Assembly (NCBI GenBank): GCA_964467165.1
Contig: CAYXOL010000002.1
Location: 94,472 to 158,471 of the forward strand
Length of the DNA: 64,000 nt
Source of the DNA: Clostridium_AD sp964467165
GTDB lineage: Bacteria; Bacillota; Clostridia; Clostridiales; Clostridiaceae
Reading direction: 5' to 3'
This document shows, in pieces, positions 18,058 to 26,524 of this stretch; position 1 is the stretch's first letter; each line of letters starts with the position of its first letter. The notes below the pieces were generated by a model that was not told where the DNA came from, did not search any database, and saw only the letters and a program-made list of their open reading frames with translations. Position numbers and translations under genes: made by a program.

Positions 18058-20418
18058 TTACTTTCCTAGTTGTTTTTCAATGGCAAGTGCAACATTTTCA
18101 GGAGAAAGAGGTAGTTTATAAAAATTAATACCTAGTGCATCATATAATGCATTTCCAATAACAGATGGCACCGAAATCATAGGTTGTTCACCAATGCCTC
18201 TTGCACCAAACGGTCCGTCTGGTTGAGGATTTTCAATTAAAATTGGAATCATTTCCAAAGGGATATCCTTTGCTGTAGGTATTTTATTATCTGTAAAGGA
18301 AGGATTCATAAGTTTTCCTTCTGGGCTAAACTTGTACCCTTCAATTATTGCAGACCCAATTCCTTGCAGTACTCCACCCATAATTTGACCCTCAACAAGT
18401 TTTTTGTTAATTGCCCGGCCTATATCAAAAGCAGAAGCTATTTTAATAATCTCAATGTTTCCGGTTTCAATATCAACCTCCAGTTCTATTCCATGGGCTC
18501 CGAACGTCCAGTCAAGAGCTGGTAATCCCTCTCCTGTTAGTGGGTCCAAGAAAGTAAGTCCATCAGCCATATAGGTACCTTTTGCTATAAGTGGACCGCC
18601 AATGCCATTGCCATTTTCGTAAGCATAGCCAAGTGCAAGATCCTTGTACTTTATTTTTCTCTGCTTATGATGTACATGATAAATATATTCATCTCCATGA
18701 GCCAAATCTTCAACGGAAGTCCGAAGTGCCTGAGCCGCCATTTCCTTCATTTGCTGTAACATATTCTGCGCACATTTCTTTACTGCATTACCACCCATAA
18801 ATGTGTATTTTGAAGCAACGGTAGACCAATCATAAGGATGACGGCTTGTGTCAACTTCACATAATACTTTTATCTTTTCTAAAGGCATATCAAGTATTTC
18901 TGCTGCAATCTGAGCCATTACTGTGTTTGCACCCTGTCCCATATCAACAACGCCAAGCATAATGCGAATGCTACCATCTTCATCCATCTGCATTATTGCA
19001 GAGGTAGAAGTGTGTGGAGGCATTGCCGGTGCCTTTTGGAGAGAAGCAAGACCCTTTCCACGTAGCTTTCCTGTTTTAAAATTTTCTTTACGTTGCTCCT
19101 CCGGGCGATACCCTGTCCAACCGATTTCCTTTGCAACAGCTGCTAAACATTCTGCAGGTCGTCCTGAATTTTCATTTATCAGCTCTCCACTTATTGTATG
19201 GCAACCTTCCCTTAATATATTCTTCATACGGAAATCATAAGGATCCATTCCAAGTTTTTGTGCCACCATATCCATCTGACGTTCCATAATCCAGTGTGTC
19301 TCTAGATGTCCAAAACCTCTGTAAGCCGTGCTAAAAACTTTATTTGTATAAAGTGTTCTAGAGTGAAGCTCAAGATTAGGTATCTCGTAGGGGCCAGCCC
19401 CTGAATAAGTTGCTGATTTTCCAACATTTACGCCATAATCAGCATAAGCTCCACTATCCCAATCAAAATAAATTTCTTCAGCAGTAATTCTTCCGTCCTT
19501 TTTTACACCAGTCTTAACATGTCCACGCATACCTGCACGACTAGGAAGTATATTGAACTCCTCTTCCCTTGTTGCGGTTAACTTCACAGGGCGGCCTTTA
19601 CATGCACGTGAGAGAATTGTTACAAGTGGTTCAAGGTGTATCCCTGCCTTACCTCCAAATCCTCCACCAACATAGGATGCAATCACCTCTATATCAGCAG
19701 CAGATGTATGAAGAGCTTTCGCAAGTAGCTGACGTACTCCGAATGGCGATTGAGTTGACGACCATATTTTAACCTTGTTTGTATAGATATCAGCTTGGGC
19801 TATGGCAACATGAGTTTCCATAGGTGCATGAGCAACAGCAGGCAGCATAAGCTTGTTTTCAACAATGAGATCGGCCTCCTCAAAGCCTTTTTTAATATCG
19901 CCCTTTAGAGTACTGTTCCAACTTGCAATGTTGGAATCAGGCTGTGGAAAGAAAACACCTTTAATATATTCAAGCTCATTTATATCTTCGTGAACAAGTA
20001 TCTTACCTTCTAATGCTTCATCAATAGTTTGTATGCTAGTAAGTTTATTATATTGAATTTTTATCTTGGATACTGCAAGTTCTGCTGTCTTTTCATCTAT
20101 TGCAGCAACAGCAACAACTGGTTCTCCTTGATACCTTACTGTGCCTCTTGCAAGTATACGCTTATCAACCATATAGAGTCCAACAAGATAAGGTATGTCA
20201 TCACCTACAATAACAGCTTTAACACCTGGTAAAGCTTTGGCCTCAGTTATATCTATGGATACAATTTCTGCTCTTGCATGGGGAGAATAAAGGCACTTAG
20301 CGTACAGCATTCCCGGAAGTTCCAAATCATAGGTAAATACCGCCTGACCTGTTACTTTTTCCAGTGCATCAGTTCGAATAGGGGATTTGCCAATATGACG
20401 GTACTCTTTATCACTCAT
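18058..20418 (-). CDS. Molybdenum hydroxylase large (Mo-pterin) subunit, xanthine dehydrogenase family
   Basis: This protein has 786 residues from the ATG at 20416-20418, which follows GGGAGG. A longer frame lacks a ribosome site. It has the Mo-cofactor motifs of the family: GGGFGGK, TAYRGFG, a GQGA segment and the catalytic-Glu motif GIGEQP (Glu744). It hydroxylates an N-heterocycle in the cytoplasm and passes electrons to the Fe-S and FAD subunits encoded directly upstream. The start overlaps the Fe-S gene stop by eight bases. The substrate is not readable from sequence. The adjacent UraA-type permease and carbamoyltransferase genes make a pyrimidine or ureide precursor plausible. Confidence 0.9.
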   Translation of the reverse strand: MSDKEYRHIGKSPIRTDALEKVTGQAVFTYDLELPGMLYAKCLYSPHARAEIVSIDITEAKALPGVKAVIVGDDIPYLVGLYMVDKRILARGTVRYQGEPVVAVAAIDEKTAELAVSKIKIQYNKLTSIQTIDEALEGKILVHEDINELEYIKGVFFPQPDSNIASWNSTLKGDIKKGFEEADLIVENKLMLPAVAHAPMETHVAIAQADIYTNKVKIWSSTQSPFGVRQLLAKALHTSAADIEVIASYVGGGFGGKAGIHLEPLVTILSRACKGRPVKLTATREEEFNILPSRAGMRGHVKTGVKKDGRITAEEIYFDWDSGAYADYGVNVGKSATYSGAGPYEIPNLELHSRTLYTNKVFSTAYRGFGHLETHWIMERQMDMVAQKLGMDPYDFRMKNILREGCHTISGELINENSGRPAECLAAVAKEIGWTGYRPEEQRKENFKTGKLRGKGLASLQKAPAMPPHTSTSAIMQMDEDGSIRIMLGVVDMGQGANTVMAQIAAEILDMPLEKIKVLCEVDTSRHPYDWSTVASKYTFMGGNAVKKCAQNMLQQMKEMAAQALRTSVEDLAHGDEYIYHVHHKQRKIKYKDLALGYAYENGNGIGGPLIAKGTYMADGLTFLDPLTGEGLPALDWTFGAHGIELEVDIETGNIEIIKIASAFDIGRAINKKLVEGQIMGGVLQGIGSAIIEGYKFSPEGKLMNPSFTDNKIPTAKDIPLEMIPILIENPQPDGPFGARGIGEQPMISVPSVIGNALYDALGINFYKLPLSPENVALAIEKQLGK

Positions 20419-20953
20419 TATTTTTTTCCTCCCTTTCCAACTTGGAAGCTGATTTAATTGCCTCAATAATGGGAACATAACCTGTACAACGGCAGAAATT
20501 ACCTGCAATGGCTTCCTTTATTTCACTGTGGCTTGGATCCGAATTTCGATCTAATAGACAGCGTGCTGACATTAACATACCTGGTGTGCAAAATCCGCAT
20601 TGTAGAGCATCCTGTTTCATAAATTCCTTTTGTAGTATTGATACTTTTCCATTATTACTAAGTCCCTCCACCGTTATAATATTAGCGCCCATAGCTTCCA
20701 AAGCTAATATTATACATGAATTTACAGCAGAACCATTCATTATTATTGTGCACGCTCCACATTCCCCTTCACCGCAGCCTTCTTTTGTACCAAAAAGCTT
20801 TAACTCACTACGTAAAAAATGAAGGAGAGTCATAGTAGGATCAATAGCAGCGCAGACACTTTCTCCATTTACAATGCAGCTAAGTTGCACTTTTTTAAGG
20901 CCTGAATCAACATAGGTAAAACAATTGCCTTGCTTATTATGCCTATCACACAT
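20411..20953 (-). CDS. Molybdenum hydroxylase [2Fe-2S] subunit
   Basis: This 180-residue protein carries both [2Fe-2S] clusters of the family: the plant-ferredoxin type (Cys60, 65, 68, 80; GCGEGECGACT) and the helical type (Cys119, 122 in CGFCTPGM and Cys154, 156 in CRCTGY). It shuttles electrons from the Mo centre to FAD. It starts at ATG 20951-20953 behind GGGAGG. The first ~20 residues (MCDRHNKQGNCFTYVDSG) are an extension compared with most family members and include two extra cysteines. It sits between the FAD and Mo subunit genes with one-base and overlapping junctions. Confidence 0.93.
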   Translation of the reverse strand: MCDRHNKQGNCFTYVDSGLKKVQLSCIVNGESVCAAIDPTMTLLHFLRSELKLFGTKEGCGEGECGACTIIMNGSAVNSCIILALEAMGANIITVEGLSNNGKVSILQKEFMKQDALQCGFCTPGMLMSARCLLDRNSDPSHSEIKEAIAGNFCRCTGYVPIIEAIKSASKLEREEKNNE

Positions 20954-20954
20954 A

Positions 20955-21809
20955 CTAATTACCTCCCATTGTTAATAAATGTAGCAGAGCACGCTTTACA
21001 AGAACTCCGGATATATGAATACGATACTCCGCGGAAGACCTAACATCTGAAATTGGCCTTATGATATTACGTACTTCCGTGGAAGCCATCTCTGCAAGTT
21101 CTGATGTTAATACCTTAGAACTAAGGATTTCTTCAAGTTCTATTATTCTAATTGGTGTTGGTGCTACAGCCGTGATAGCTAATTTTATTTTTTTATCTAC
21201 TGTCAGTCTAGTTGTTACCCCCACTATGGCGAGGTCATGTCCCTTTATTCTTGCTTGTTTTAAAAATATGCTATTATCCCCTTTAGAAACATCTGGAATC
21301 AAAACACCCATAACAATTTCATTTTTCTTAAGTACTGTCTTTTTAACGCCTGTAAAGAATGAATTGATATCAACTATTCTAGACCCCTCTGCACTTGAAA
21401 TATGAACTTTTGCATCATATACCATAAGAGGCCCAGCAAGATCTGCACCAGGGGATGCGTTACAAATATTTCCTACCAGCGTAGCACGGTTTCTCAGTTG
21501 GTAAGAAGCAAGTACATTCGCCGCTTGTCCCAATGCGGGGTACTTATCAAAGATCAATTTTGATTCTGCAACCTGATTAACAGTAACGCAGGCGCCGATA
21601 AATAAACCTTGATTTGCTTTATATTCTAGCCGATTTATCTCAGGTATTGCCTTGATATCAAGAATATGCTGGGGCGTTTCTGCATTATGACGAAGCATAA
21701 TCATTAAATCTGTTCCACCAGCTAAGATTCTAGTGCCGTGATTTTCCTCAAGATAATTCATAGCTTCTATTAATAGTTTCGGTTTTACATAATCAAACTT
21801 GCTTAACAC
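20955..21809 (-). CDS. Molybdenum hydroxylase FAD-binding subunit
   Basis: This 284-residue protein is of the CO dehydrogenase/xanthine dehydrogenase medium-subunit type. It has FAD-binding stretches ILAGGTDLMIMLRH (about 30-43) and RNRATLVGNICNASPGAD (about 106-123), with the C-terminal CO_deh_flav_C domain after about 175. It transfers electrons from the Fe-S clusters to NAD+ or ferredoxin. It is the first gene of a three-gene Mo-hydroxylase operon, with an AGGAGG site before its ATG. The intergenic gap above it contains the terminator region of the permease gene, so this operon may have its own promoter in 21810-21956. Confidence 0.92.
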   Translation of the reverse strand: MLSKFDYVKPKLLIEAMNYLEENHGTRILAGGTDLMIMLRHNAETPQHILDIKAIPEINRLEYKANQGLFIGACVTVNQVAESKLIFDKYPALGQAANVLASYQLRNRATLVGNICNASPGADLAGPLMVYDAKVHISSAEGSRIVDINSFFTGVKKTVLKKNEIVMGVLIPDVSKGDNSIFLKQARIKGHDLAIVGVTTRLTVDKKIKLAITAVAPTPIRIIELEEILSSKVLTSELAEMASTEVRNIIRPISDVRSSAEYRIHISGVLVKRALLHLLTMGGN

Positions 21810-21897
21810 TATTTTCCTCCTTATTGCATCGCCCAGAGGGCGTACGTTTTTTTATATTTACATCCCAATTTGGTATGTGTCCCTCTAAATTAAAAAT

Positions 21898-21922
21898 CAC
21901 CCCCCGAACTATCTATTCAGGG
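21898..21922 (-). terminator. Weak terminator after the UraA-type permease
   Basis: CCCCTGAA pairs with TTCGGGG around a 6-base loop, downstream of the permease stop on the minus strand, followed by a TTTTTAATTT tract. Confidence 0.4.
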
Positions 21923-21956
21923 GACAAAAATCCTTATTTTTAATAAATAAACATAC

Positions 21957-23225
21957 TTACTTGCCTTGCAGCGGCTTATTTCTATTTAATATTGTATTTA
22001 AGACAATTCCAACTATTGCTGCAAGACTGAGTCCTGATATTGTAACATCTTGATTTATAGGTATTCCAAGATTAATCCCTGTATATTTTTGCAGGTAAGT
22101 TGTTCCAAGACCTATAATTAACATAGAAGCTATTACTATTACTATTCCAGCATCATATTTTTTTATATTAGTTCTCATATTCTTAACACCAATAAGCGCA
22201 ATCATAGTGAAAAGCATTAAACTTATTCCCCCCATTACAGGAACGGGAATTGACCTTAAGAACCCTCCAACTTTTGCAACAAATCCAAGAAAAATTGCAA
22301 ATATAGCAGTAATTCTTAAAATTGATGGATCATAGTTTTTTGTAAGTGCTAAAACTCCTGTATTCTCACTATAAGTAGTGTTAGCAGGCCCACCAATAAA
22401 ACCAGCAAATAGTGTAGCTAGCCCATCTCCCAGCAGTGTACGATTTAAGCCTGGATCCTTAATAAAGTCTTTACCTACTACCTGACCATTAGTTGTTATA
22501 TCACCAACATGCTCCATAAAAACAGCAAGTACCACTGGAGTAATTATTGCTATAGCACCTATATCAAATTTAGGAAATGTAAAGTTCGGGATTGAAACTA
22601 AAGCCGCTTCACTTATTATTGAAGTATCCACGAATCCGATTGCAAGACATACTAAATATCCTACAATAACCCCAGATAAAATTGCCATTTGTTTAAAGAA
22701 TCCTTTTCCTTTAAATGTTATTAATAATGCTGTACACAAAGTTATAGCTGCAACCCATAGCTTAACTTTGGCCATATCAATTGCTGTTGGAATTAAATTA
22801 AGTCCTATTAGTATTATCATTGGACCAACTACCTGTGGTGGTAATACCTTCTTGATTTTATCAACGCCAACTTTTCTAATAATCAAGGAAACGATTACAT
22901 AAATAAAACCAGCTGCTACAATACCTCCCTGAGCATAAGTCAAATCTCCATTATACATTCCTTTTACTGTAATTATTACTGGTATAAATGCAAATGAAGA
23001 ACCTAAAAATACAGGCACCTTCCCCTTAGTACATAAATGAAATATGAGAGTACCTACTCCTGCAGCAACTAATGCTACCGCGGGGTCTAGTCCTGTTAGT
23101 ATAGGAACCAAAACTGTAGCTCCAAACATTGCAATTAAATGTTGAAGAGCTAGTAAAATTCTTCTTGATGTCACTAAAATTTTTGGCTTTTCTTTTAACT
23201 CTGGCGTATTATGATTATTTACCAT
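21957..23225 (-). CDS. uraA: UraA-type nucleobase (probably uracil) permease, NCS2 family
   Basis: This 422-residue membrane protein has the 14-segment NCS2 pattern. The motif GGPANTTYSENTGVLAL corresponds to the UraA-type substrate-site loop, and the N-terminus (LALQHLIAMFGATVLVPILTG) is the UraA signature with the substrate-contacting QH. UraA members are proton symporters for uracil. The three other NCS2 permeases in this window are of purine types. It lies between the molybdenum hydroxylase operon and the thiolase/carbamoyltransferase genes, on the same strand, suggesting that the imported base feeds them. Confidence 0.85.
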   Translation of the reverse strand: MVNNHNTPELKEKPKILVTSRRILLALQHLIAMFGATVLVPILTGLDPAVALVAAGVGTLIFHLCTKGKVPVFLGSSFAFIPVIITVKGMYNGDLTYAQGGIVAAGFIYVIVSLIIRKVGVDKIKKVLPPQVVGPMIILIGLNLIPTAIDMAKVKLWVAAITLCTALLITFKGKGFFKQMAILSGVIVGYLVCLAIGFVDTSIISEAALVSIPNFTFPKFDIGAIAIITPVVLAVFMEHVGDITTNGQVVGKDFIKDPGLNRTLLGDGLATLFAGFIGGPANTTYSENTGVLALTKNYDPSILRITAIFAIFLGFVAKVGGFLRSIPVPVMGGISLMLFTMIALIGVKNMRTNIKKYDAGIVIVIASMLIIGLGTTYLQKYTGINLGIPINQDVTISGLSLAAIVGIVLNTILNRNKPLQGK

Positions 23226-23340
23226 ATAAAATCCCCCTTTTATAATAAATATATAGGTTCTCTAATTTAAATATGTGTATATTTATATATATGCACGTAT
23301 TTTATTAAATATGGTCAATTGCTAACAATAGATTGTGAAA

Positions 23341-23403
23341 GGGACAGTTACTAAGAAATCAATTTTCAGTCTTTTCCACCAACAAATCCTTAGTTACTAT
23401 CCC
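23341..23403. repeat. Imperfect inverted repeat between permease and DUF35 gene
   Basis: GGGACAGTTACTAAG and CTTAGTTACTATCCC pair with 13 of 15 matches around a 33-base spacer. It lies 5 bases after the DUF35 stop and could be a terminator or a second REP-like element. Confidence 0.5.
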
Positions 23404-23408
23404 TACAG

Positions 23409-23741
23409 TTATTTAAAAATAAATCCGTAATAATCCTTTCCAATGCCTTCTTTTACAACTCCAACCGTTGATATAAGTTTCATCCCTATCTCAGGATTTT
23501 CTACTTCAAGTTGCCCAGTTACAACAAGGCCATTTGCGAACTTAACAATTCCAAAACCCATATATGGTTTCATGTACCCTTCCGGAAGATTATAGACTTT
23601 TGTATAAGTTACAAGAGTTACCTCACCATCTAATACAACTTGTTCAAACACTCTATTCCCACATTTTCTACATACATAATGCTTAGGATGGTGAAGCTCA
23701 CCACAAGCTGTACATTTATAGGCATACATTTTTTCTTCCAT
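23409..23741 (-). CDS. DUF35 zinc-ribbon/OB-fold protein (thiolase partner)
   Basis: This 110-residue protein has an N-terminal rubredoxin-like zinc ribbon (CTAC and CRKC; Cys10, 13, 24, 27) followed by an OB fold, the DUF35 layout. DUF35 proteins form complexes with thiolase-like enzymes, for example with archaeal acetoacetyl-CoA thiolase/HMG-CoA synthase and in the PhlACB acyltransferase, where they help bind CoA. Its gene lies two bases after the thiolase-like gene stop, so a complex between the two is expected. It is not a rubredoxin, because the second knuckle is followed by an OB fold rather than a hydrophobic rubredoxin core. Confidence 0.88.
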   Translation of the reverse strand: MEEKMYAYKCTACGELHHPKHYVCRKCGNRVFEQVVLDGEVTLVTYTKVYNLPEGYMKPYMGFGIVKFANGLVVTGQLEVENPEIGMKLISTVGVVKEGIGKDYYGFIFK

Positions 23742-23743
23742 AA

Positions 23744-24940
23744 TTATGCCTCCTCTCTCGTGAGTATGGTTGCCACAACATTATTGCCGAACCCACCAAA
23801 GTTAACACAAAGACCAACTTTAGCACCCTCTACTTGACGTCCCGTAGCCTCTCCCCTTAGTTGCTTTACAATTTCTACAACCTGAGAAACTCCAGTTGCC
23901 CCAAGTGGATGTCCCTTTGCTTTTAAGCCTCCTGAGGTGTTAATTGGCATAACACCGCCAATCTTTGTTTGACCATTTCGGGCTGCAATATGACCCTCAC
24001 CCCTTTTGAAAAATCCAACCTCTTCTGATTCAACTATCTCTAGTATTTGGAATGCATCATGAAGCTCTGCAACATCAATATCTCGGGGAGTAAGTCCAGC
24101 CATTTTATAAGCCATTTGTGCAGCAAGCCGCACAGCAAGTAAATCCGTAGGCACTTCTCTCTCGGCCACTGCATGAGTGTCCGTTGCTTGACCTATCCCT
24201 GCTATTTTTATTGGCTTTTTCACAAATCTATCTGCCTTGTCCATGGCACATAATAATACTGCTGCTGATCCGTCGGATACTGGGCAACAATGATACATTC
24301 TAAGGGGTTCTGCAACATATGGATTCATTATATTGGCATCCTCATCCTCTGTTATGCAATAGAGATTTGGTACCACATGTATATGTGCCACTGGGTTATG
24401 AACTGCATTCTCGTGATTCTTAACTGCTACTATTGATAAATCCTTTTCAGTTATCCCATATTTATCCATACATAATTTTGTAAAAAGTCCTGCGAAAGCT
24501 GGAAGTGTTAGTCCATAGTTATATTCAGCCTCTGGGTGAAGCATTGTGGCAACGAAATCTGTACCTTCCCAGCCGCTAACAACTCTCATCATTTCTCCAC
24601 CCACTACAAGTACACAGTCGCACATCCCACTGGCTATAGCCATATATCCAAGTTTTATAGCTGATGCCCCTGAGGCTGGTCCATTTTCTATTGTTTCAGC
24701 CATGGCTGGTCTTAAGTTCAAGTAATCCACCAGTGCTGATGCAATACCACTTTGTTTATTAAGGATTCCTGCGCCCATTGTCGCTACAAAAACCTGATCA
24801 ATTCCATGACCTATACCAGTTTTTACACCAGCATCATCTAAGGCCTCAGTTGCGGCCATACTAAGCAAGTCAGAAAATGTTCCGCCTGACATTTTACCGA
24901 ATTTACTATGACCGACTCCTACAATACCAACTTCTCTCAT
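23744..24940 (-). CDS. Thiolase-like protein lacking the nucleophilic cysteine
   Basis: This 398-residue protein has the SCP-x/archaeal-type thiolase fold. The usual acyl-accepting Cys sits in a (N/A)xCASG motif. Here the sequence is ENGPASG, with Pro88 at that position (codon 24677-24679). The other catalytic residues are present: His294 in ELHDAF, His344 in GHPLGATG and Cys378 in LCVNFGGFG. It overlaps the GNAT-like gene by four bases and is followed after two bases by its DUF35 partner. Thiolases make or break C-C bonds in acyl-CoA. Without the Cys an acyl-enzyme cannot form in the normal way, so a different chemistry or a structural/CoA-binding role is likely. Confidence 0.85.
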   Translation of the reverse strand: MREVGIVGVGHSKFGKMSGGTFSDLLSMAATEALDDAGVKTGIGHGIDQVFVATMGAGILNKQSGIASALVDYLNLRPAMAETIENGPASGASAIKLGYMAIASGMCDCVLVVGGEMMRVVSGWEGTDFVATMLHPEAEYNYGLTLPAFAGLFTKLCMDKYGITEKDLSIVAVKNHENAVHNPVAHIHVVPNLYCITEDEDANIMNPYVAEPLRMYHCCPVSDGSAAVLLCAMDKADRFVKKPIKIAGIGQATDTHAVAEREVPTDLLAVRLAAQMAYKMAGLTPRDIDVAELHDAFQILEIVESEEVGFFKRGEGHIAARNGQTKIGGVMPINTSGGLKAKGHPLGATGVSQVVEIVKQLRGEATGRQVEGAKVGLCVNFGGFGNNVVATILTREEA

Positions 24941-25611
24941 CTTTTATACCCCGGAATTTGAGAATAAGTTTCCGGAAGAATTGGATGATCTGCAGTTTTA
25001 AGTAGTTCTTCCTTTACAGGGCGGCGTCCACCTAATTTATTTGATTTATGTTTTTCCCATAAGGCTTTAGTTAAAACATAGGTTGGTACTCCACCGAGTT
25101 CATGCCAAGTTTCTGGTCTTGACTCAAGCTCATACTCAATCATCCATCTCTTAAATCCATTTGGACTCTCTGCAACAATCAAAACTTCTTCTTGATTTAA
25201 GTAATCCAAGTGATATTCCATTTTTGCTGCAAACAGTTGTGCCCCTATTCTAAGTCCCTGTTTCAATGTCATTGTATGATAAGATACCCCTACTTTATCA
25301 TCAATCATACGACCATTAACAATACCAACCAAAACTCCATCTATTGTTCCAATTAAGCAATATTCATCCTTAACCCTATAACGATAATAACCTAAAAGTT
25401 CTGAATAAATTCTAGATGCCACTATGTCATAAAAATCTTTTTCAACAGTCATAAGAGGCTTAACTGCTTCAAGAATATGTGGAACTTCCTCTCTTGTTAT
25501 TTGACGAACTACTAATTTTTCTCCAGTAGCCATAGTAATATACTTAGGTGGATAAGGTACCATTGCTGTTTCAATTGGTCTCAAACTTTGTTCCATTTTA
25601 TCTACTATCAT
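24937..25611 (-). CDS. GNAT-like acyltransferase-fold protein
   Basis: This 224-residue protein is not confidently recognised. Residues 30-190 have the alternation of a GNAT fold: VRQITREEVPHI near the start, a central strand pair (YCLIGTIDGVLVGIVNGR) and a V-shaped region before LRIGAQLFAAKMEYHLD. A clear acetyl-CoA pyrophosphate loop (Q/RxxGxG/A) is only weakly matched by LRIGAQ. It overlaps the thiolase-like gene and starts at an ATG behind AAAGGA. GNAT folds also occur in malonyl-CoA decarboxylases, so acyl transfer is not the only option. Context says it works with the thiolase/DUF35 pair. Confidence 0.6.
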   Translation of the reverse strand: MIVDKMEQSLRPIETAMVPYPPKYITMATGEKLVVRQITREEVPHILEAVKPLMTVEKDFYDIVASRIYSELLGYYRYRVKDEYCLIGTIDGVLVGIVNGRMIDDKVGVSYHTMTLKQGLRIGAQLFAAKMEYHLDYLNQEEVLIVAESPNGFKRWMIEYELESRPETWHELGGVPTYVLTKALWEKHKSNKLGGRRPVKEELLKTADHPILPETYSQIPGYKR

Positions 25612-25647
25612 TATTTATCATCCTTTCAATTTTGATTTTTTTTATTT

Positions 25648-25672
25648 AGTGCCACCCACGTGGCAAGTGGCA
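25648..25672. repeat. GTGCCACC repeat, exact half copy inside the operon
   Basis: This 25-base stretch is identical to one half of the palindrome at 15569-15618. It lies in the 94-base gap between the cyclase and GNAT-like genes, splitting the otherwise close-packed gene run. Confidence 0.8.
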
Positions 25673-25705
25673 AAAGTGACAAGCTGTTTCCTGTATAGTA
25701 AAAAA

Positions 25706-26500
25706 CTACTCTACGTCGAATGCAACTATACGAGATATGCAAGACTCTCCACCTTCAAATCTCCATGGGAAACATCCTATTATTAATCTCTTACCAAGTA
25801 CCTTATCAATATCTCCACCAAGATTTTCAGCATGAATAATATTTAGTGGAAATAAATCATAATGCATAAATTGATAATCATCCTCTGGCCAGAAATCTTC
25901 AATACCTTTACCACCATATTTAGCTTTTAAATATCTATCTGCTCGTCTTGCTTCTTTCGGAGCCCATTCACGAATTTTTGTATTCATTGGATGATCTGCA
26001 GAACCACAGTCAACACCAATCCATTTAAATTCCATTTCCTTACACCAATCCGAAAACTCTTTTGTAGGCCCTGGGTGTCTCATCATTACTCTTTCTTCGT
26101 CTGCTTCCGGTTCATCCCAGCCATATTTATGATAGCCAGTGTGTATAATTAAAATATCACCTTTTCTAACATCTGCTCTATCCATTATGTCCTTTGAAGT
26201 ATATATTCCATAATCCTCTGCTATATCAGATATATCAACAACAACTCCAGGTGCTACAAGTTCTTCTAGTGGAATGCTTGCTATATCTCTTCCATGAGTG
26301 CAAAAATGTAGTGAACCATCAAGATGAGTCCCAACATGATTTGAATGAGTTAATACCTGACCATTTGCACCATTGGATGAGAGTCTTTTAAAAAACTTGA
26401 TCTCAAGTGGCTCATAGGTTGGCCATGCTGGTGTTAAATGACTAATTTTCTGAGTTAAATCATACATTTTTACATTTTTAAAAGCATCAATAATATTCAT
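25706..26500 (-). CDS. Cyclase-family metal-dependent hydrolase
   Basis: This 264-residue protein belongs to the cyclase/kynurenine-formamidase-like family (isatin hydrolase type). The metal motif is HVGTHLDGSLHF (His55, His59, Asp61, His65), with Ser replacing the common Pro. Further conserved parts are HTGYHKYGW and FKWIGVDCGSADHPMN. Known members hydrolyse amide or cyclic imide bonds with Mn/Zn. Directly upstream are the three carbamoyltransferase-type genes, so a ring-opening or amide-cleaving step that makes or consumes a ureide is likely. Tryptophan catabolism is unlikely because no kynurenine genes are present. It starts behind GGAGGG. Confidence 0.85.
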   Translation of the reverse strand: MNIIDAFKNVKMYDLTQKISHLTPAWPTYEPLEIKFFKRLSSNGANGQVLTHSNHVGTHLDGSLHFCTHGRDIASIPLEELVAPGVVVDISDIAEDYGIYTSKDIMDRADVRKGDILIIHTGYHKYGWDEPEADEERVMMRHPGPTKEFSDWCKEMEFKWIGVDCGSADHPMNTKIREWAPKEARRADRYLKAKYGGKGIEDFWPEDDYQFMHYDLFPLNIIHAENLGGDIDKVLGKRLIIGCFPWRFEGGESCISRIVAFDVE

Positions 26501-26524
26501 AATGTACCCTCCATTTATAATAAA

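Noticed and set aside
23409..23741. DUF35 protein as a rubredoxin
   Set aside because: The zinc knuckles are followed by an OB fold and it is paired with a thiolase. True rubredoxin is at 2648-2812.
25706..26500. Kynurenine formamidase for tryptophan breakdown
   Set aside because: The family fits, but no kynurenine pathway gene is present and the context is ureide metabolism.
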